Made by a program: the position numbers and the translations under genes | Origin: Xiphophorus maculatus | Taxonomy: Eukaryota > Chordata > Actinopteri > Cyprinodontiformes > Poeciliidae | Direction of reading: 5' to 3' | NCBI RefSeq assembly: GCF_002775205.1 | Contig: NC_036456.1 | Coordinates: 5,099,463 to 5,163,462 of the forward strand | Length of the DNA stretch: 64,000 nucleotides | The notes under the pieces: model-generated | Database searches by the model: none | What the model was told of the DNA's origin: nothing | The model's input: only the letters and a program-made list of their open reading frames with translations | Part shown: positions 63,901 to 64,000 of the stretch, in pieces | How the letters are laid out: each line of letters starts with the position of its first letter | How positions within the stretch are numbered: position 1 is the stretch's first letter

Positions 63901-64000
63901 CTATATATATATAGGTTAAAATAAATAATTTTTTATCATTCTAAAGTAAAATAATTATTTCTATATCAACTATTGTAACTGTGTGAAATATATTCAAATG

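Overview
This is vertebrate nuclear DNA, almost certainly from a ray-finned fish and probably a percomorph teleost. The reasons are the intron-split immune genes of the NITR family (novel immune-type receptors, known only from teleosts), fish-type two-domain C-type lectin genes, and the repeat mix (Tc1/mariner, L2, RTE/Rex-like LINEs, tRNA-derived SINEs, hAT and piggyBac miniature elements, Ty3/Gypsy fossils). No gene reads as one long ORF; every gene model below was assembled by hand from splice sites and phase.

Layout. 1-1.6 kb: AT-rich sequence, a perfect CGAT palindrome and a 57-bp CCAAT-bearing minisatellite. 1.7-8.7 kb: a tandem array with 15 complete tRNA-Asn(GTT) genes, all on the minus strand, one per ~437-446 bp unit. 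8.7-11.3 kb: SINE and LINE insertions, two of them with perfect target-site duplications. 11.3-38.1 kb: six NITR genes, all on the minus strand. NITR-1, -2, -3, -4 and -6 can be assembled from start to stop; NITR-5 lacks a certain cytoplasmic tail, and an orphan ITIM exon lies 4.1 kb downstream of it. 38-47 kb: LINE pieces, a Gypsy gag fossil and a solo LTR. 47.4-63.5 kb: three plus-strand paralogues (CLEC-A, -B, -C), each with a signal peptide, two C-type lectin domains and a conserved C-terminal tail.

Biology. The NITRs have a V domain, a second V-like domain with an FGxGT-type end, one membrane span and mostly ITIM-bearing tails, so they look like inhibitory receptors of lymphoid or NK-like cells. 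The CLEC genes look secreted. The best leads are: NITR V and I domains fused into one exon in four genes but separate in two, with the V-domain J-like motif worn down only in the fused genes; uneven decay of ITIMs and I-domain cysteines; a perfect hairpin carrying two opposed CCAAT boxes just upstream of NITR-6; GC-AG introns shared by CLEC-A and CLEC-C; a CLEC-A splice acceptor sitting directly on a 104-bp GT repeat; and the higher-order structure of the tRNA array.
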